Shown here piece after piece: positions 48,052-57,391 of a DNA stretch of 64,000 nucleotides. The stretch lies in NCBI GenBank assembly GCA_963805255.1, contig CAWDTK010000019.1:372001-436000 (forward strand). The letters run 5' to 3'. The stretch comes from Bog-532 sp963805255. GTDB lineage: Bacteria > Actinomycetota > Actinomycetes > Streptosporangiales > Streptosporangiaceae. Under the pieces are notes generated by a model, which was given only the letters and a program-made list of their open reading frames with translations, had not been told where the DNA came from and ran no database searches. Numbering within the stretch: position 1 is the stretch's first letter; every line of letters starts with the position of its first letter. Made by a program: the position numbers and the translations under genes.

Positions 48052-48677
48052 TCAGCTGACGCATCCGACGTGCGGAAGCGGTACACAGAATCAGCCCGTA
48101 CTTGGCGATATCGCGGCACGTGACGGGGATGCACCAAGGCGACGTATAAAGACGCATCTCGCGTCATATCAGCGGATTTGCTGGCCCGTGACGCGCTACG
48201 GTCTGCTGCGGCGGCTCGATGTCCGCGGATCGGTGGCGGCGGGGTAGCTGTATGGAGCGCATCTGGGTACCACTTGAACGGCACCACGTAAGCCTCCTGC
48301 TCGGGCATTATCTATCGCAACGCACGTACCGCCCAGGTGGCGCAGACACACCGTCACCACCACAACCGATAGTTACCGTTGACAGCGATGGGTGGTGAAG
48401 AAGATGATGCTCAAATATGCCGGCATCGCCAGGTACACCCTGAATGGTGGCTGTCTGCCTGCTCACGCGGGTGGACGGTGCGCGCCGACGACGCCCCATT
48501 TGCCCTCACCGGCTATTACTGGCCCGCTAGGTGCCAGCCAGCTGCGTACCGGCCCGCTAGGCAAAGCTGAACAGGCGATCATCCGATGCTCGTACGGTCC
48601 GCAGCGCTCGCATGGTCCGCAGCCTGTTCGCCGGTTCCTGGGGAGCAACGCCCGTAGCCGGTTGCACTGGGCTCGGT
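48052..48677. other. Intergenic region before the XRE-PrimPol gene
   Basis: About 625 bases. GGCCCGCTAGG occurs twice (about 48522 and 48552), and GGTCCGCAGC twice (about 48595-48622). No gene, RNA or clear promoter is seen. Confidence 0.45.
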
Positions 48678-49592
48678 ATGAACGGTTTTGAAAAGGCGCG
48701 GCAGATGCGCCGCGAGATGGGCCGTGAGCTGAAAGCCAAGCGGGTTGCGGCGCACATCAGTCAGGCGGAGTTGGCGCGGCTGACCGGCAAGTCCCGCAGC
48801 ATGGTCTCGACCCTGGAAAGTGCCACCGGCGGGGCAGCGGCTCTGGGTTTCTGGAGACGATGTGATGAGCTGTTCGGTACCGCGGGCAGCTTTGCCCGCC
48901 GATGGCTGCAAATCCAGCAGCAGGTGGACGCCGAGAGGGCGAAGGTCGCGGCGGCCCGGCGAAACAAGGCTGCCCGCCAGACGATGGTGTCGAACACGCC
49001 CGCGCACACGCTGCGAGCGCTGGCGGCAGGGCAGCTGGGCCTGGCGGAGGCGGCGGCCGCTTACACCGGGATGGGCTGGCCGCTGGCCCGTGGCCAAGCG
49101 TCGCCCGAGCTGGTGACCGGCAGTGTCGCCGACGCACTGGAGGTGCCACGGCCGGCGGGGATGCTGGCGATTACCTGGTGGCTGGACTCGCGCGGGTCGG
49201 CCGATGCGATCCGGGGCCTCCCGGCGCTTCCTGTGCCGCAGGAGGCGCTTGCGGTGATCGCCGCCGGGCCGGTACTGATTTTCCTCGCCCGGGCCGGCGC
49301 CAGCCCGTGGCCAGAATCCGCCGCCACCGGGGGCCTGTCCGCTGAGCCGGCCACATCGGTGATCGGCTGGCATGCACACGGCAGTACGATCCCGCTGCCG
49401 CCAGCCCCGGCCGGCGATGGCGGGGCGGTGCAATGGGTGCACCTGCCGTACCGCGCTTTGCGTCTCGCCTCCCCGTTCGCCGTGCTCGGCCTGCTGGCCA
49501 GGGCAGTCGCGGCGACCAGGTGCGATCCCGATGCGATCAGCCTGGCCGATGGCGTGCTCGCCGTACCGATCCGTCGGCCGCCCCGGCGGTAG
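48678..49592 (+). CDS. XRE HTH fused to primase/polymerase-like domain
   Basis: 304 residues from ATG 48678. Residues about 10-60 are an XRE helix-turn-helix (MGRELKAKRVAAHISQAELARLTGKSRSMVSTLESATGG). A basic linker rich in Arg/Ala follows. From about 105 on, LAEAAAAYTGMGWPLARGQASPELVTGSVADALEVP, then GWHAHGSTIPLPPAPAGDGG, resembles bifunctional primase/polymerase (PrimPol) N-terminal domains of actinobacterial elements. I do not see the catalytic acidic residues, so it may be a non-catalytic derivative. No clear ribosome site. Confidence 0.6.
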   Translation: MNGFEKARQMRREMGRELKAKRVAAHISQAELARLTGKSRSMVSTLESATGGAAALGFWRRCDELFGTAGSFARRWLQIQQQVDAERAKVAAARRNKAARQTMVSNTPAHTLRALAAGQLGLAEAAAAYTGMGWPLARGQASPELVTGSVADALEVPRPAGMLAITWWLDSRGSADAIRGLPALPVPQEALAVIAAGPVLIFLARAGASPWPESAATGGLSAEPATSVIGWHAHGSTIPLPPAPAGDGGAVQWVHLPYRALRLASPFAVLGLLARAVAATRCDPDAISLADGVLAVPIRRPPRR

Positions 49593-49813
49593 GAAGCCAG
49601 CCAGCATCGCTGGCCGCTGCCGTTCCCCGCTGACCCCTTTCGGCGGAACAAGCTGATCACCGCTGATCCAGCCGGTAGTGCCAGCCGGTAGTGACGGTAT
49701 CCCGGACATCCCACCAGGCCGCGACGGCATGAAGGCCCTCGGCCAGCGGAACCAGCGCACGGGCAACCTACGCCGCCGGCACCGGAGCGGTATCGCGCAG
49801 CCGCGCCGCTCCG

Positions 49814-50272
49814 TCACGAGCGTTCCGGTGCGCTCGACGTACGGAGCCACCGGCGCACGGACGGCCGCAGATCCTTTTCGGTGTAGCCGCCGTCGGCCAG
49901 GCCGGCTCGCTGCTCGAAGATATTGCGGGAGCCGAAATCTCCGGTCAGCGCCCACGACACCGTCGCCGCGATCCCGTACAGCGGCAGCATGACCAGGCCA
50001 GCACAGCACGCATACTGCGTGGCATGCCGCGCCTCATGCGCGAACAGGCCGCTACGGCCGGTGAAGGCCGCATGATCGAGCCTCGTCACCAGCACGTTAC
50101 CCAGGCAGAACGCGGCTGCCTGGGGCACTGGCAGCCGGTAGCCGGAACCCACCAGCAGCCCGCCACCGGCTGGATGCAGGCTCGCGCTGCCTGCGCTGGC
50201 CACCACGATGCCCGCGAGCGTCGAGCCGTTGAGAACGTTGGCCGCCAGCCGCAGCCGGTGCCCAGGGTGCAT
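49814..50272 (-). CDS. Membrane protein with HEARH metallopeptidase-like motif
   Basis: 152 residues from ATG 50272 with AAAGGAG four bases ahead. Hydrophobic segments surround HEARHATQYAC (79-89), an HExxH zinc motif, and FEQRAGLADGGY (119-130) could give the third ligand. GNVLVTR before the motif and PLYGIAATVSWALTGDFGSRN after it recur in small actinobacterial membrane proteins that I know only as hypothetical. Activity is not proven. Confidence 0.7.
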   Translation of the reverse strand: MHPGHRLRLAANVLNGSTLAGIVVASAGSASLHPAGGGLLVGSGYRLPVPQAAAFCLGNVLVTRLDHAAFTGRSGLFAHEARHATQYACCAGLVMLPLYGIAATVSWALTGDFGSRNIFEQRAGLADGGYTEKDLRPSVRRWLRTSSAPERS

Positions 50273-50755
50273 CCGGCTCCTTTCCCGGCGGCGAAGGTGC
50301 GCCTACGCCTCAACGTCGCGGATGTTCTCTCATTCTGCGCTACCGCCGCGCCCGGAACGCCTGTGGCCGCCGCTTTCCGCGTCATGCGAACAGGCCCGCG
50401 GCGTAGCGAAACCTGCCGCGGCCCCAGCTCCCGTGACAGCGTGCCGCGCCACCGTCTGACGCGGGAGAACCTGCGGCTCATCGCCGGCGTGGGCGCGGTC
50501 AGCGAGGTGCTGCCCGCGCTCCGGGCCTACTCGGCCCCCGGGTGGACAAATGGATCGGCCTGGACGAGGTGTAGCACCCGGGGCTCACACCTCGCCCAGG
50601 AAGACCCGCGTCTCAAAATGTGCCTTACCCGGCTACTCGCTTAACATCCGCCACCGCACTGCGCGATTATGGTGGCGCCAGACTGTGCCACCAGACTGTG
50701 CCACCAGACTGGCAAGCCGGCACTGGACCAAGCCGGCCCTGGACGAGGAGGCCCA
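50273..50755. other. Intergenic region before the monooxygenase gene
   Basis: 483 bases. A plus-strand frame (LTRENLRLIAGVGAVSEVLPAL, about 50455-50530) looks faintly protein-like but has no family match or start. Two and a half 13-bp repeats CCAGACTGTGCCA occur at 50678-50712. Confidence 0.5.
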
Positions 50756-51085
50756 ATGATCTTCATCACCGCCAAGTTCCTGGTGCGTCCGCAGGACGCT
50801 GACCGCTGGCCTGAGATTTCCCGTGATTTCACCCAGGCGACGCGGAGCGAACCTGGCTGTATGTGGTTCGACTGGTCCAGGAGCCTGGGCAACCCGGCCG
50901 AATATGTCCTGGTCGAGGCGTTCCGTGACCAGGACGCCGGGGTGGCGCACGTGTCGTCCCCGCACTTCAAGGAGGCGCAGAAGACGCTGCCGCCGCACCT
51001 GGCCGCGACGCCCAGGATCATCAACGTGACGATCGAGCAGGACGACTGGTCCGAGCTCGGCGAGATGGCCGTCTCCGCGGACTAG
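50756..51085 (+). CDS. Antibiotic biosynthesis monooxygenase (YgiN-like) domain protein
   Basis: 109 residues from ATG 50756 with GAGGAGG ahead. A single ferredoxin-like ABM domain: IFITAKFLVRPQDADRWPEI at the start and CMWFDWSRSLGNPAEYVLVEAFRDQDAGVAHVSSPHF. Members act on quinols or polyketide-like substrates without cofactor. Its TAG stop overlaps, on opposite strands, the stop of the rRNA methyltransferase gene. Confidence 0.88.
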   Translation: MIFITAKFLVRPQDADRWPEISRDFTQATRSEPGCMWFDWSRSLGNPAEYVLVEAFRDQDAGVAHVSSPHFKEAQKTLPPHLAATPRIINVTIEQDDWSELGEMAVSAD

Positions 51086-51912
51086 GCCCCGGTACGCCGC
51101 TGCCGGGCCGCCTCGTACAGCAGTACGGTCGTGGCGCTGGCCGCATTGAGCGAGCTGGCCGAGCCGGTGATCGGGATCCGGGCGATCCAGTCGCAGGCCG
51201 TCCGCCAGGCCTCGCTGAGCCCGCTGGCCTCGTTCCCGGCCACGATGAGCGTGGGCCCGGTCAGGTCGTGGTCCGTGATGTCCACGTCGCCGTTCTCGTC
51301 GGAGCCGAGTACCGTGACCGGCACGCCGGAGCGGCGCTGGGCGCCGACCCAGCCCAGTACGCCGGCGGGGGAGCCGTCCCGCACAACGGGCACCGCGAAC
51401 AGCGAGCCGGTGCTGGCCCGGACCGCCTTGGGGTCATACGGGTCGGCGCCGTGCCCGGTCACCACGACCCCTGACGCCCCGAACGCATCCGCGCACCGCA
51501 CCACGGTACCGATGTTGCCCGGGCTGTTCGGCCGGTCCAGGGCCACGCCCAGGAAGTCCGCGCGGACGGGGATACGCATGTAGTCGTCGGCGGGTATCGC
51601 CACCACGGCGACCAGCTCCGGGACCTCATCGGTTTTCTCGCCCAGCTCGCGGAGCAGTTCCCCGGCCATGGCGACATGCTGGGCTCCGCGAGCATCCCTC
51701 AGGATGGACTCGGCCCACACGGACAGCGGCCGGCCGGCGTCGTACATCAGCGTCCGGACGGGCCAGCCGTGCCGGACCGCCAACGTGATCGGGCGCACGC
51801 CCTGCACGATGAACTCCCCGGACCGCTGCCGCTTCCTCCGGTTGGCCAGCAGCGCATGCCACTCCTGGAAGCGTGCGTTCCGCGTCGTGATCCGGAGAAC
51901 TTGGGGGTTCAC
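51082..51912 (-). CDS. SpoU/TrmH-family RNA 2'-O-methyltransferase
   Basis: 276 residues from GTG 51912. The N-terminal substrate-binding domain (LLANRRKRQRSGEFIVQGVRPI) leads to the SPOUT knot motifs: LDRPNSPGNIGTVVRCADAFG, LIVAGNEASGLSEAW and IPITGSASSLNAASATTVLLYE. All three TrmH motifs are intact. The exact tRNA/rRNA target is unknown. Confidence 0.92.
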   Translation of the reverse strand: MNPQVLRITTRNARFQEWHALLANRRKRQRSGEFIVQGVRPITLAVRHGWPVRTLMYDAGRPLSVWAESILRDARGAQHVAMAGELLRELGEKTDEVPELVAVVAIPADDYMRIPVRADFLGVALDRPNSPGNIGTVVRCADAFGASGVVVTGHGADPYDPKAVRASTGSLFAVPVVRDGSPAGVLGWVGAQRRSGVPVTVLGSDENGDVDITDHDLTGPTLIVAGNEASGLSEAWRTACDWIARIPITGSASSLNAASATTVLLYEAARQRRTGA

Positions 51913-52108
51913 TCACTCTCCCAGGAGCCGCAACCTCTGGGAGCCTATCCCGGATTTGCCCCGCACCGGGTTTCCGGATGCCGCCCGAAAAAGGCCCGGA
52001 ACGGCTTAGCGTAAAGGGGATAACTTAGACATCTGTGTCCGATGAATACCATTTTCACCCGGTTCTGGCCGAGGGGGAGCGCGCGGCCCTGGTGCGGCAG
52101 GAGCGGAC

Positions 52109-53812
52109 ATGAACCAGCAGAGCCCGGACAGCGGCCAGCGGGGCCAGGCCACGGTGGCGTGGCGCCCGGATCCAGGCGGCGTGTTCACCGGCGAGTGGGC
52201 GTCGGCCCTGGGATCACCCGGGATGGCCGGCATTCTGCGCCCGCTGGCCGAAGGCCTGCTGGCGATCGCCCGGGACGCTCCGTTCCGGCCGCAGCGCGCG
52301 GCGGAGATCGGCGCCGCCCTGGTCGCCGCGAACCTGATCGGTGCCGACGCGCTCGGCTGCAGCCTCACCGTCATCGGCCGCCACCTCGGCCGGGCCTGGG
52401 GTATCGAGGAGCAGACCCCGGCGAGCGCGGTCCAGGAAGCGGTGGCCGCGGGTTACGTCCGGGCTCTGGTGGCCTATCACTCCCGGCATGACCCGCTGAC
52501 CGGGCTGGCCAACCGTACGCTGTTCCTCGACCGGCTGGCCGCGGCGGTGGCGGACCACGCCGGCCCCGGCGGGCCCACCGCGCGGATCGGACTCTGCTAT
52601 CTCGACCTCGACGGCTTCAAGCCGATCAACGACACCCTGGGCCACGACATCGGGGACGGGCTGCTCGTCGCGGTCGCGCGGCGGCTCGAATACCGGGTCG
52701 CGGGACTCGCGGGGCCGGCCGCGACGGTCGCCCGGATCGGGGGAGACACGTTCGTGCTGCTCGTCGAGGATCCCGGCGGAGCCGACGTCATGGTGGCCCT
52801 GGCCCGCGAGGTCCTGAACCGGATCGAGCAGCCGTTCAGCCTCAGCGGCCACCGCCTGGGCATCACCGCCAGCATCGGGATCGTCGAGCGGCCCGCGGCC
52901 GGGACCAGGGCGTCGGAGGTGGTCAAGGACGCCGAACGTGCCCTCCAGTGGGCCCGGGCCGAGGGTCCGGGGCACTGGGCGGTCTACGATCCGGCCCGGC
53001 AGGCCGACGACAACACCCGGATGACGCTGACCGCCTCGATGCGCTCGGCCCTGGAGGCGGGCCAGTTCAGCGTCGTTTACCAGCCGATCGTCAGCCTGCC
53101 CGGGGGTGAGCTGCGCGGACTCGAGGCGCTGCTGCGCTGGAATCACCCGGCTCTCGGCGTACTGTCACCCGAGGCGTTCATCGCGCTGGCCGAGGAAAGC
53201 GGGGTCATCACGCCGCTCGGCCGCTGGGTCATGGACGCCGCGTGCCGGCAGGCGGCCGAATGGCAGCGGATCCGCCCCGGCGCCGATCCGTTCATCAGCG
53301 TCAACCTCTCGCCGCAGCAGGCCCAGGATCCGGGTTTCGTCGGTGACGTGGCGCGGATCCTGGCCGATACCGGGCTGCCGCCGGAACTGCTGCAGCTGGA
53401 GCTCACCGAGAGCGCGCTCGTCGAGGCCGACAGCCGCCCGCTCGAGACCCTGCAGAAGCTGTCGGCGATGGGGGTGCGGGTCGCCGCCGACGACTTCGGC
53501 TCGGGCTACTCCAATCTCGCCTACCTGCGCCGCCTGCCGGTCGACGCGCTGAAGCTGTCGGCCTGCTTCATCCGGGAAGTATGGCCGGACGGGCCTGCCG
53601 ACGAACCGATCATCTCGGCCCTGGCCGGGCTGGCCCACACCCTGGGGCTGAACCTGACCGTGGAAGGCGTCGAAACCAGCGAGCAGGCCAGCCGCCTGGC
53701 CGCGCTCGGCTGCGACACCGCCCAGGGCTGGTATTTCGCCTCAGCCGTCCCCGGCGATCAGATCACGGCCGTGCTCCGCGATGACCACCGCCCGTGTTTT
53801 CCCCTGGGGTAG
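52109..53812 (+). CDS. GGDEF-EAL cyclic di-GMP protein
   Basis: 567 residues from ATG 52109 (AGGAG ahead). An N-terminal sensor-like helical region (1 to about 125) precedes the GGDEF domain (HDPLTGLANRTLFLDRL; active-site loop ARIGGDTF, so Glu is replaced by Thr). The EAL domain has GLEALLRW, ELTESAL, DDFGSGYSNL and VEGVET, all needed for c-di-GMP hydrolysis. It is therefore likely a phosphodiesterase with a weak or GTP-sensing GGDEF. No membrane segment is seen. Confidence 0.92.
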   Translation: MNQQSPDSGQRGQATVAWRPDPGGVFTGEWASALGSPGMAGILRPLAEGLLAIARDAPFRPQRAAEIGAALVAANLIGADALGCSLTVIGRHLGRAWGIEEQTPASAVQEAVAAGYVRALVAYHSRHDPLTGLANRTLFLDRLAAAVADHAGPGGPTARIGLCYLDLDGFKPINDTLGHDIGDGLLVAVARRLEYRVAGLAGPAATVARIGGDTFVLLVEDPGGADVMVALAREVLNRIEQPFSLSGHRLGITASIGIVERPAAGTRASEVVKDAERALQWARAEGPGHWAVYDPARQADDNTRMTLTASMRSALEAGQFSVVYQPIVSLPGGELRGLEALLRWNHPALGVLSPEAFIALAEESGVITPLGRWVMDAACRQAAEWQRIRPGADPFISVNLSPQQAQDPGFVGDVARILADTGLPPELLQLELTESALVEADSRPLETLQKLSAMGVRVAADDFGSGYSNLAYLRRLPVDALKLSACFIREVWPDGPADEPIISALAGLAHTLGLNLTVEGVETSEQASRLAALGCDTAQGWYFASAVPGDQITAVLRDDHRPCFPLG

Positions 53813-54005
53813 CGACCCGGCGACCAGTGCCGTGCTCACGGTGACGTCCCCGGCGCCCGTGACTCTCACGGGCATTGCCGTCGGCTCGTCCGCCGACGGA
53901 GTGCCCGCCGACTTCACCGTCGGCACCTGGAACGGTTCGGCCTGGATGCGGCAAGCCGATATCGGCGGGAACAACCAGGTCTATCGCTGGATCCCGGTCA
54001 GCACC
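53808..54005 (+). pseudogene. Discoidin-like (F5/8 type C) domain fragment
   Basis: From base 53808 the plus strand codes for SDPATSAVLTVTSPAPVTLT, then GIAVGSSADGVPADFTVGTWNGSAW and QVYRWIPV, the pattern of carbohydrate-binding discoidin-like domains. It has no start of its own (an in-frame ATG at 53781 lies in the end of the GGDEF-EAL gene) and loses similarity after 54005, so it is a remnant. Confidence 0.5.
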
Positions 54006-54032
54006 CGGCGAGCACCACCCCGCCCCGGCCGG

Positions 54033-54230
54033 TCAGATGGGGTAGGTGGTGGGGCCGGTGGTGCAGTGGCGGCCGGTGGGGGTGGTCCAGGTGTGGTATC
54101 CGGGCTGGTGCTGGTCCAGGCGCCAGCCGGCGGCTTGTTTCTGGTGGTGATGGTGGCGGCAGCGGGGTCCGGCGTTGCGCAGGTGCGGCCGCCTTGTTCC
54201 CAGGGGATGGCGTGTTCGAACGCCGGGCGA
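54033..54230 (-). pseudogene. HNH endonuclease C-terminal fragment (DUF222/13E12 family)
   Basis: The minus strand codes for FEHAIPWEQGGRTC, then in another frame AGPRCRHHHQKQAAGW, and LDQHQPGYHTWTTPTGRHCTT-GPTTYPI before a stop at 54033-54035. This is the HNH end of the DUF222 family, with one frameshift. It is the part missing from the DUF222 gene at 55628-57163 on the same strand. Confidence 0.8.
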
Positions 54231-54265
54231 GCCGCTCCTCCCGCTCGGCTCGGCCCGCTCGCGCG

Positions 54266-54475
54266 ATCTCCATCTCGGGCACCGTCGCTCAGATCACCGC
54301 CGAGTTCGGCGTCACCCGCCCGACCATCTACCCCCACCTCGCTAAGCTGCCCGCCATCCCGACAGCTAACGAGAGATCGCCGACACCAAACGAGAGTCAA
54401 GCAATGACACTCAGGCGAGGGATCTCACAAGTCCTCAGCCAAGGCTGCCTGACCGGGCTTAGTGGCCGAGGTTGA
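54266..54475 (+). pseudogene. Serine-recombinase C-terminal helix-turn-helix fragment
   Basis: The plus strand codes for ISGTVAQITAEFGVTRPTIYPHLAK, the Hin-type HTH that ends small resolvases and invertases (usual form IA-x-E-FGV-x-R-x-TIYRHL). No catalytic domain precedes it. The tail to TGA 54475 is unrelated sequence. Confidence 0.65.
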
Positions 54476-55106
54476 CCTGTGCCCTGTGGTGGTCGCCTTT
54501 CTCGATCAGGTCGACGAACCCGAGGGCGTAGTCCGCGGCGGAGATCGCGCCGCCGTCCTCGGGCTGAACCGCGACGTCGTCGCCGAGCCGATAACGGCCG
54601 AGTCGTTCGCCGGGCATACGTGCGCCGAACCTGAGCGCCGGGCTCACAAAGACCCAGTCGAGTGTCGCGGGCGTGGCCGGGAGGTCCTCAATGATGAGCG
54701 CCGCCCCGGCGCGGATCTCGTCGTGGAGCTCCGCGGGGATGTGGCTGAGGTCGGTGACGAAGCGATCCGCCCCGGGCGCCGGGCGCAGCGACGAGTAGCC
54801 CCCGACCACGAACAGGGGTACGCCTGCGGCATCGGCCAGACGCGCGATGGTGCCGTAGACGTCGCGGAAGGTGCCGGCCAGCGAGCCGCGTGGGGCGAGT
54901 GCGCCCACTGCGACGTTCGCGCCCTCAATGGGTGCCGAAAGCGTTGCTTCGTCGGTGGCGTCGCCTTGGACATAGGTCACGTTCGGGATTGGCGCGTCGG
55001 GGAGCGAGCGGCTCAGCGCGGTGACCTGGTGACCGCGAGCAGCGGCCTCCGCGACGATGGCCGAACCGGCATAGCCGGTGCCGCCGATGAGGGTAATGCG
55101 AGACAT
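54459..55106 (-). CDS. NAD(P)-binding Rossmann-fold oxidoreductase/epimerase
   Basis: 215 residues from ATG 55106, with AAAGG six bases ahead. SRITLIGGTGYAGSAIVAEAAARGHQVTALSRS is the NAD(P)-binding start of the atypical SDR (NmrA/YwnB-like) group; VGGYSSLRPAPGADRFV and the WVFVSPALRFG end agree. It is divergent from an HxlR regulator, which probably controls it. Confidence 0.9.
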   Translation of the reverse strand: MSRITLIGGTGYAGSAIVAEAAARGHQVTALSRSLPDAPIPNVTYVQGDATDEATLSAPIEGANVAVGALAPRGSLAGTFRDVYGTIARLADAAGVPLFVVGGYSSLRPAPGADRFVTDLSHIPAELHDEIRAGAALIIEDLPATPATLDWVFVSPALRFGARMPGERLGRYRLGDDVAVQPEDGGAISAADYALGFVDLIEKGDHHRAQVNLGH

Positions 55107-55194
55107 GAGGTGCCTTTCTACGGGACGGGTGGCGTCGGACGACGCGCTGCGATTACCGTATGAGCGCAGCTCTCCAATGGGAAGAAGGCACTTT

Positions 55195-55611
55195 GTGGTA
55201 ACCACTCAGGCCGAGTCGGTGCTCGGCGGCAGCCCCTACCGCGCGGACTGCCCGACTCGCCACATCCTGGATCGCATTGGCGACCGTTGGACGGTGCTCA
55301 TAGTGGGCGCCCTGTGGGACGGCAGCGCCCGCTTCTCAGAGTTGCGCCGGCGCATCGAGGGCGTCTCGCAGAAGATGCTCACCCAGACTCTCCGCGGGCT
55401 CGAACGGGACGGGCTCGTACGCCGCACCGTCTACCCCGAAGTCCCGGTCCGCGTCGAGTACACGCTCACCGAGGCGGGCCGCACCCTGCGCGAGCCGCTG
55501 CGCATGCTGGAGGAATGGTCGATCGCGCACCTCGGCGACGTGTCAGCGTCGCAGGAAGCCTACGACCGCGCGGATCGACCTCCTCCTGACTCCACGGATC
55601 GCGACAAGTAA
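55195..55611 (+). CDS. HxlR-family transcriptional regulator
   Basis: 138 residues from GTG 55195, with AGAAGG six bases ahead; the frame is open upstream but only across the divergent promoter. The winged helix is CPTRHILDRIGDRWTVLIVGALWDGSARFSELRRRIEGVSQKMLTQTLRGLERDGLV, with the usual CPTR cysteine that senses electrophiles or quinones in characterised members. An 88-base gap separates it from the oxidoreductase. Confidence 0.92.
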   Translation: MVTTQAESVLGGSPYRADCPTRHILDRIGDRWTVLIVGALWDGSARFSELRRRIEGVSQKMLTQTLRGLERDGLVRRTVYPEVPVRVEYTLTEAGRTLREPLRMLEEWSIAHLGDVSASQEAYDRADRPPPDSTDRDK

Positions 55612-55627
55612 CGCTGCGATATCGGCG

Positions 55628-57163
55628 CTACTTAGCGGAGGATCCTGCACCGCTCTTCCTCAGACCCCGACCTGGGCGGATGAGCCTATCGCGGTCCTGG
55701 GTCCGCAAGCGACTTATCATATTTCGATAACGAATCGGTGTATTTGCTCCAGGTTTCGGGTCGATCGGGCCGAAGCCGGCGGCCTCACCTGGATGGTTGG
55801 CCAGCCCCAGCAGGGTGGCCAGCGGGATGGTCAGGTTGATCCGGGCGGCCGGGCTCGCCCGGTCACCGGTACCACGGCCTGCCTGGTCACCGCCGTCCGC
55901 CAATGGATGACTGGTGTCAGGCGGCCGGGTCGCCCAAGCTCCCGGGCCGCTGCCGCCCGGGCTGCCCGGCCGGCTGGCTGGGTCATCTGGCGGGGCGGCC
56001 GGGGGACCGGCCGGTTCTTGGGTTCCGGTGGGGCGGGGCGGGCAATCCTGGCCGGCCAGGACCGGGGAAGAATCCTGGCCGAGCAGGGCGTCGAGGTAGG
56101 CGCGGACCCGGAGCTGGTCCATGGTCCCGGCCATCCCCGCCGCCTTGAGCTGCCGGGCGCGGTCGCTGATGGTCTGGTCGGCGGCCAGTGCCTCATCGGG
56201 CGGCAGGCCGAACCCGCACAACGCGGCGGTCCCGGCGTCTTCGCGCCGCAGCTCCACCCGGGCGTCGCGCTGGGCCTGCTCGCGGCGCTGCCGGGCGGCA
56301 TCGGGGTCAATCTTCACGACGGCGCGGCCGATCATGGCGCGGACCTGCCCGGGAGTCTTCCCGCTGAGGGTGGGCAGGACGAGGGATTCGGCGGCGGCCG
56401 CGGCGGCGTCGTCCAGTACCCGGGTCGCCTCGGCGATAATCTGCGCCCTATAACTGTCTATCAGGCCCTCACGCAGGGCCCGGCCGGTGCGGGGCAACCG
56501 GAACGCCAGGTCATAGGCCACCCCGAGCGTCCGTTCGGCGGCCCACTGGGAGCTGGCCAGCGCCACGGCGAGTTCATCAGCGCAGAATTTCTCCCACACC
56601 GGGGGTACCCCGCCTGAACTGGCGCGACCGCCGCGGCTGGGCCCGCCGCCGGAGCCGCCGTCACCGGGACGGCGGCGGATCAGTTCGGCGACCGCTGACA
56701 GCCGTCCCGAAGCGGCCCAGGCCTCGGTCTTCTGCCAGGCCACCAGCGTGCCAATGAGCTCGTCGTCGTCAAGGCCGGAATAGCTCCGGTCGCCGCCGGC
56801 GGCGGCGTCAGCAAATCCGGCCAGCGCCGGCCCGGGCCGTGCGGTGTCCAGTTCCTCACCGGAGGCGAACCCGGCTCCGCGTCCACCGCGCGCCAGCCTG
56901 GCGGTCACCGGCCCGCCCGCGATGCCACGCGGCAGAAATCCGGCGTCCGCGACCTCAGGCACCGGATCGAAGCTGCCCGCATCGCAGCTGTCAGCGGGCG
57001 CCGTCTGTTCCGGCCCGGAATCGAAGGCGGCCATGAGCTCGTCAAGCACCGCTTCCTGACCCCAGTCGCCGGCACTGTGAACACCCTGGCCGCACTCGTC
57101 CGGGCCGCGAGGCGAGAAGCCTTCATCGCGCTCTCCAGGCCCCAGGGATGGCTCGCTCGACAT
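55628..57163 (-). pseudogene. DUF222 protein lacking its HNH nuclease end
   Basis: 511 codons from ATG 57163 (AGGA ahead). The DUF222 core is clear: YSGLDDDELIGTLVAWQKTEAWAASGRLSAVAEL, WAAERTLGVAYDLAFRLPRTGRALREGLID, and the acidic/basic helices up to ARINLTIPLATLLGLANHPGEAAGFGPIDP. After base about 55760 similarity ends abruptly and 45 unrelated residues lead to the stop. Full family members continue for about 150 residues into an HNH motif; a piece of that lies at 54033-54230. The gene was cut by a rearrangement that brought in the HxlR/oxidoreductase pair. Confidence 0.8.
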
Positions 57164-57391
57164 GGATTATCCTGTTCGGTTGCTTATATAGCAAGATAAT
57201 TATATCGAACAAAATATCTAAGAACAAGCTAGTTTCCGGCGTGGTGACAGGGCAACGGGCCGGTCATGCCCTCCATCTCTGGTCCGTCGCCGCGTCGCCG
57301 CGTCGCCGCGTCGCCCGGTCGCCCCCGTCGCCCCACACGAGTCTGTCGCCGTCACTGGCTGCACGAGCCGAAAGCGGGAAAGGCTGGAGTC

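Noticed and set aside
55107..55194. TGCCTTTCT / AGAAGGCA inverted similarity in the HxlR divergent promoter as an operator
   Set aside because: The two halves are the ribosome binding regions of the divergent genes, which explains the symmetry.
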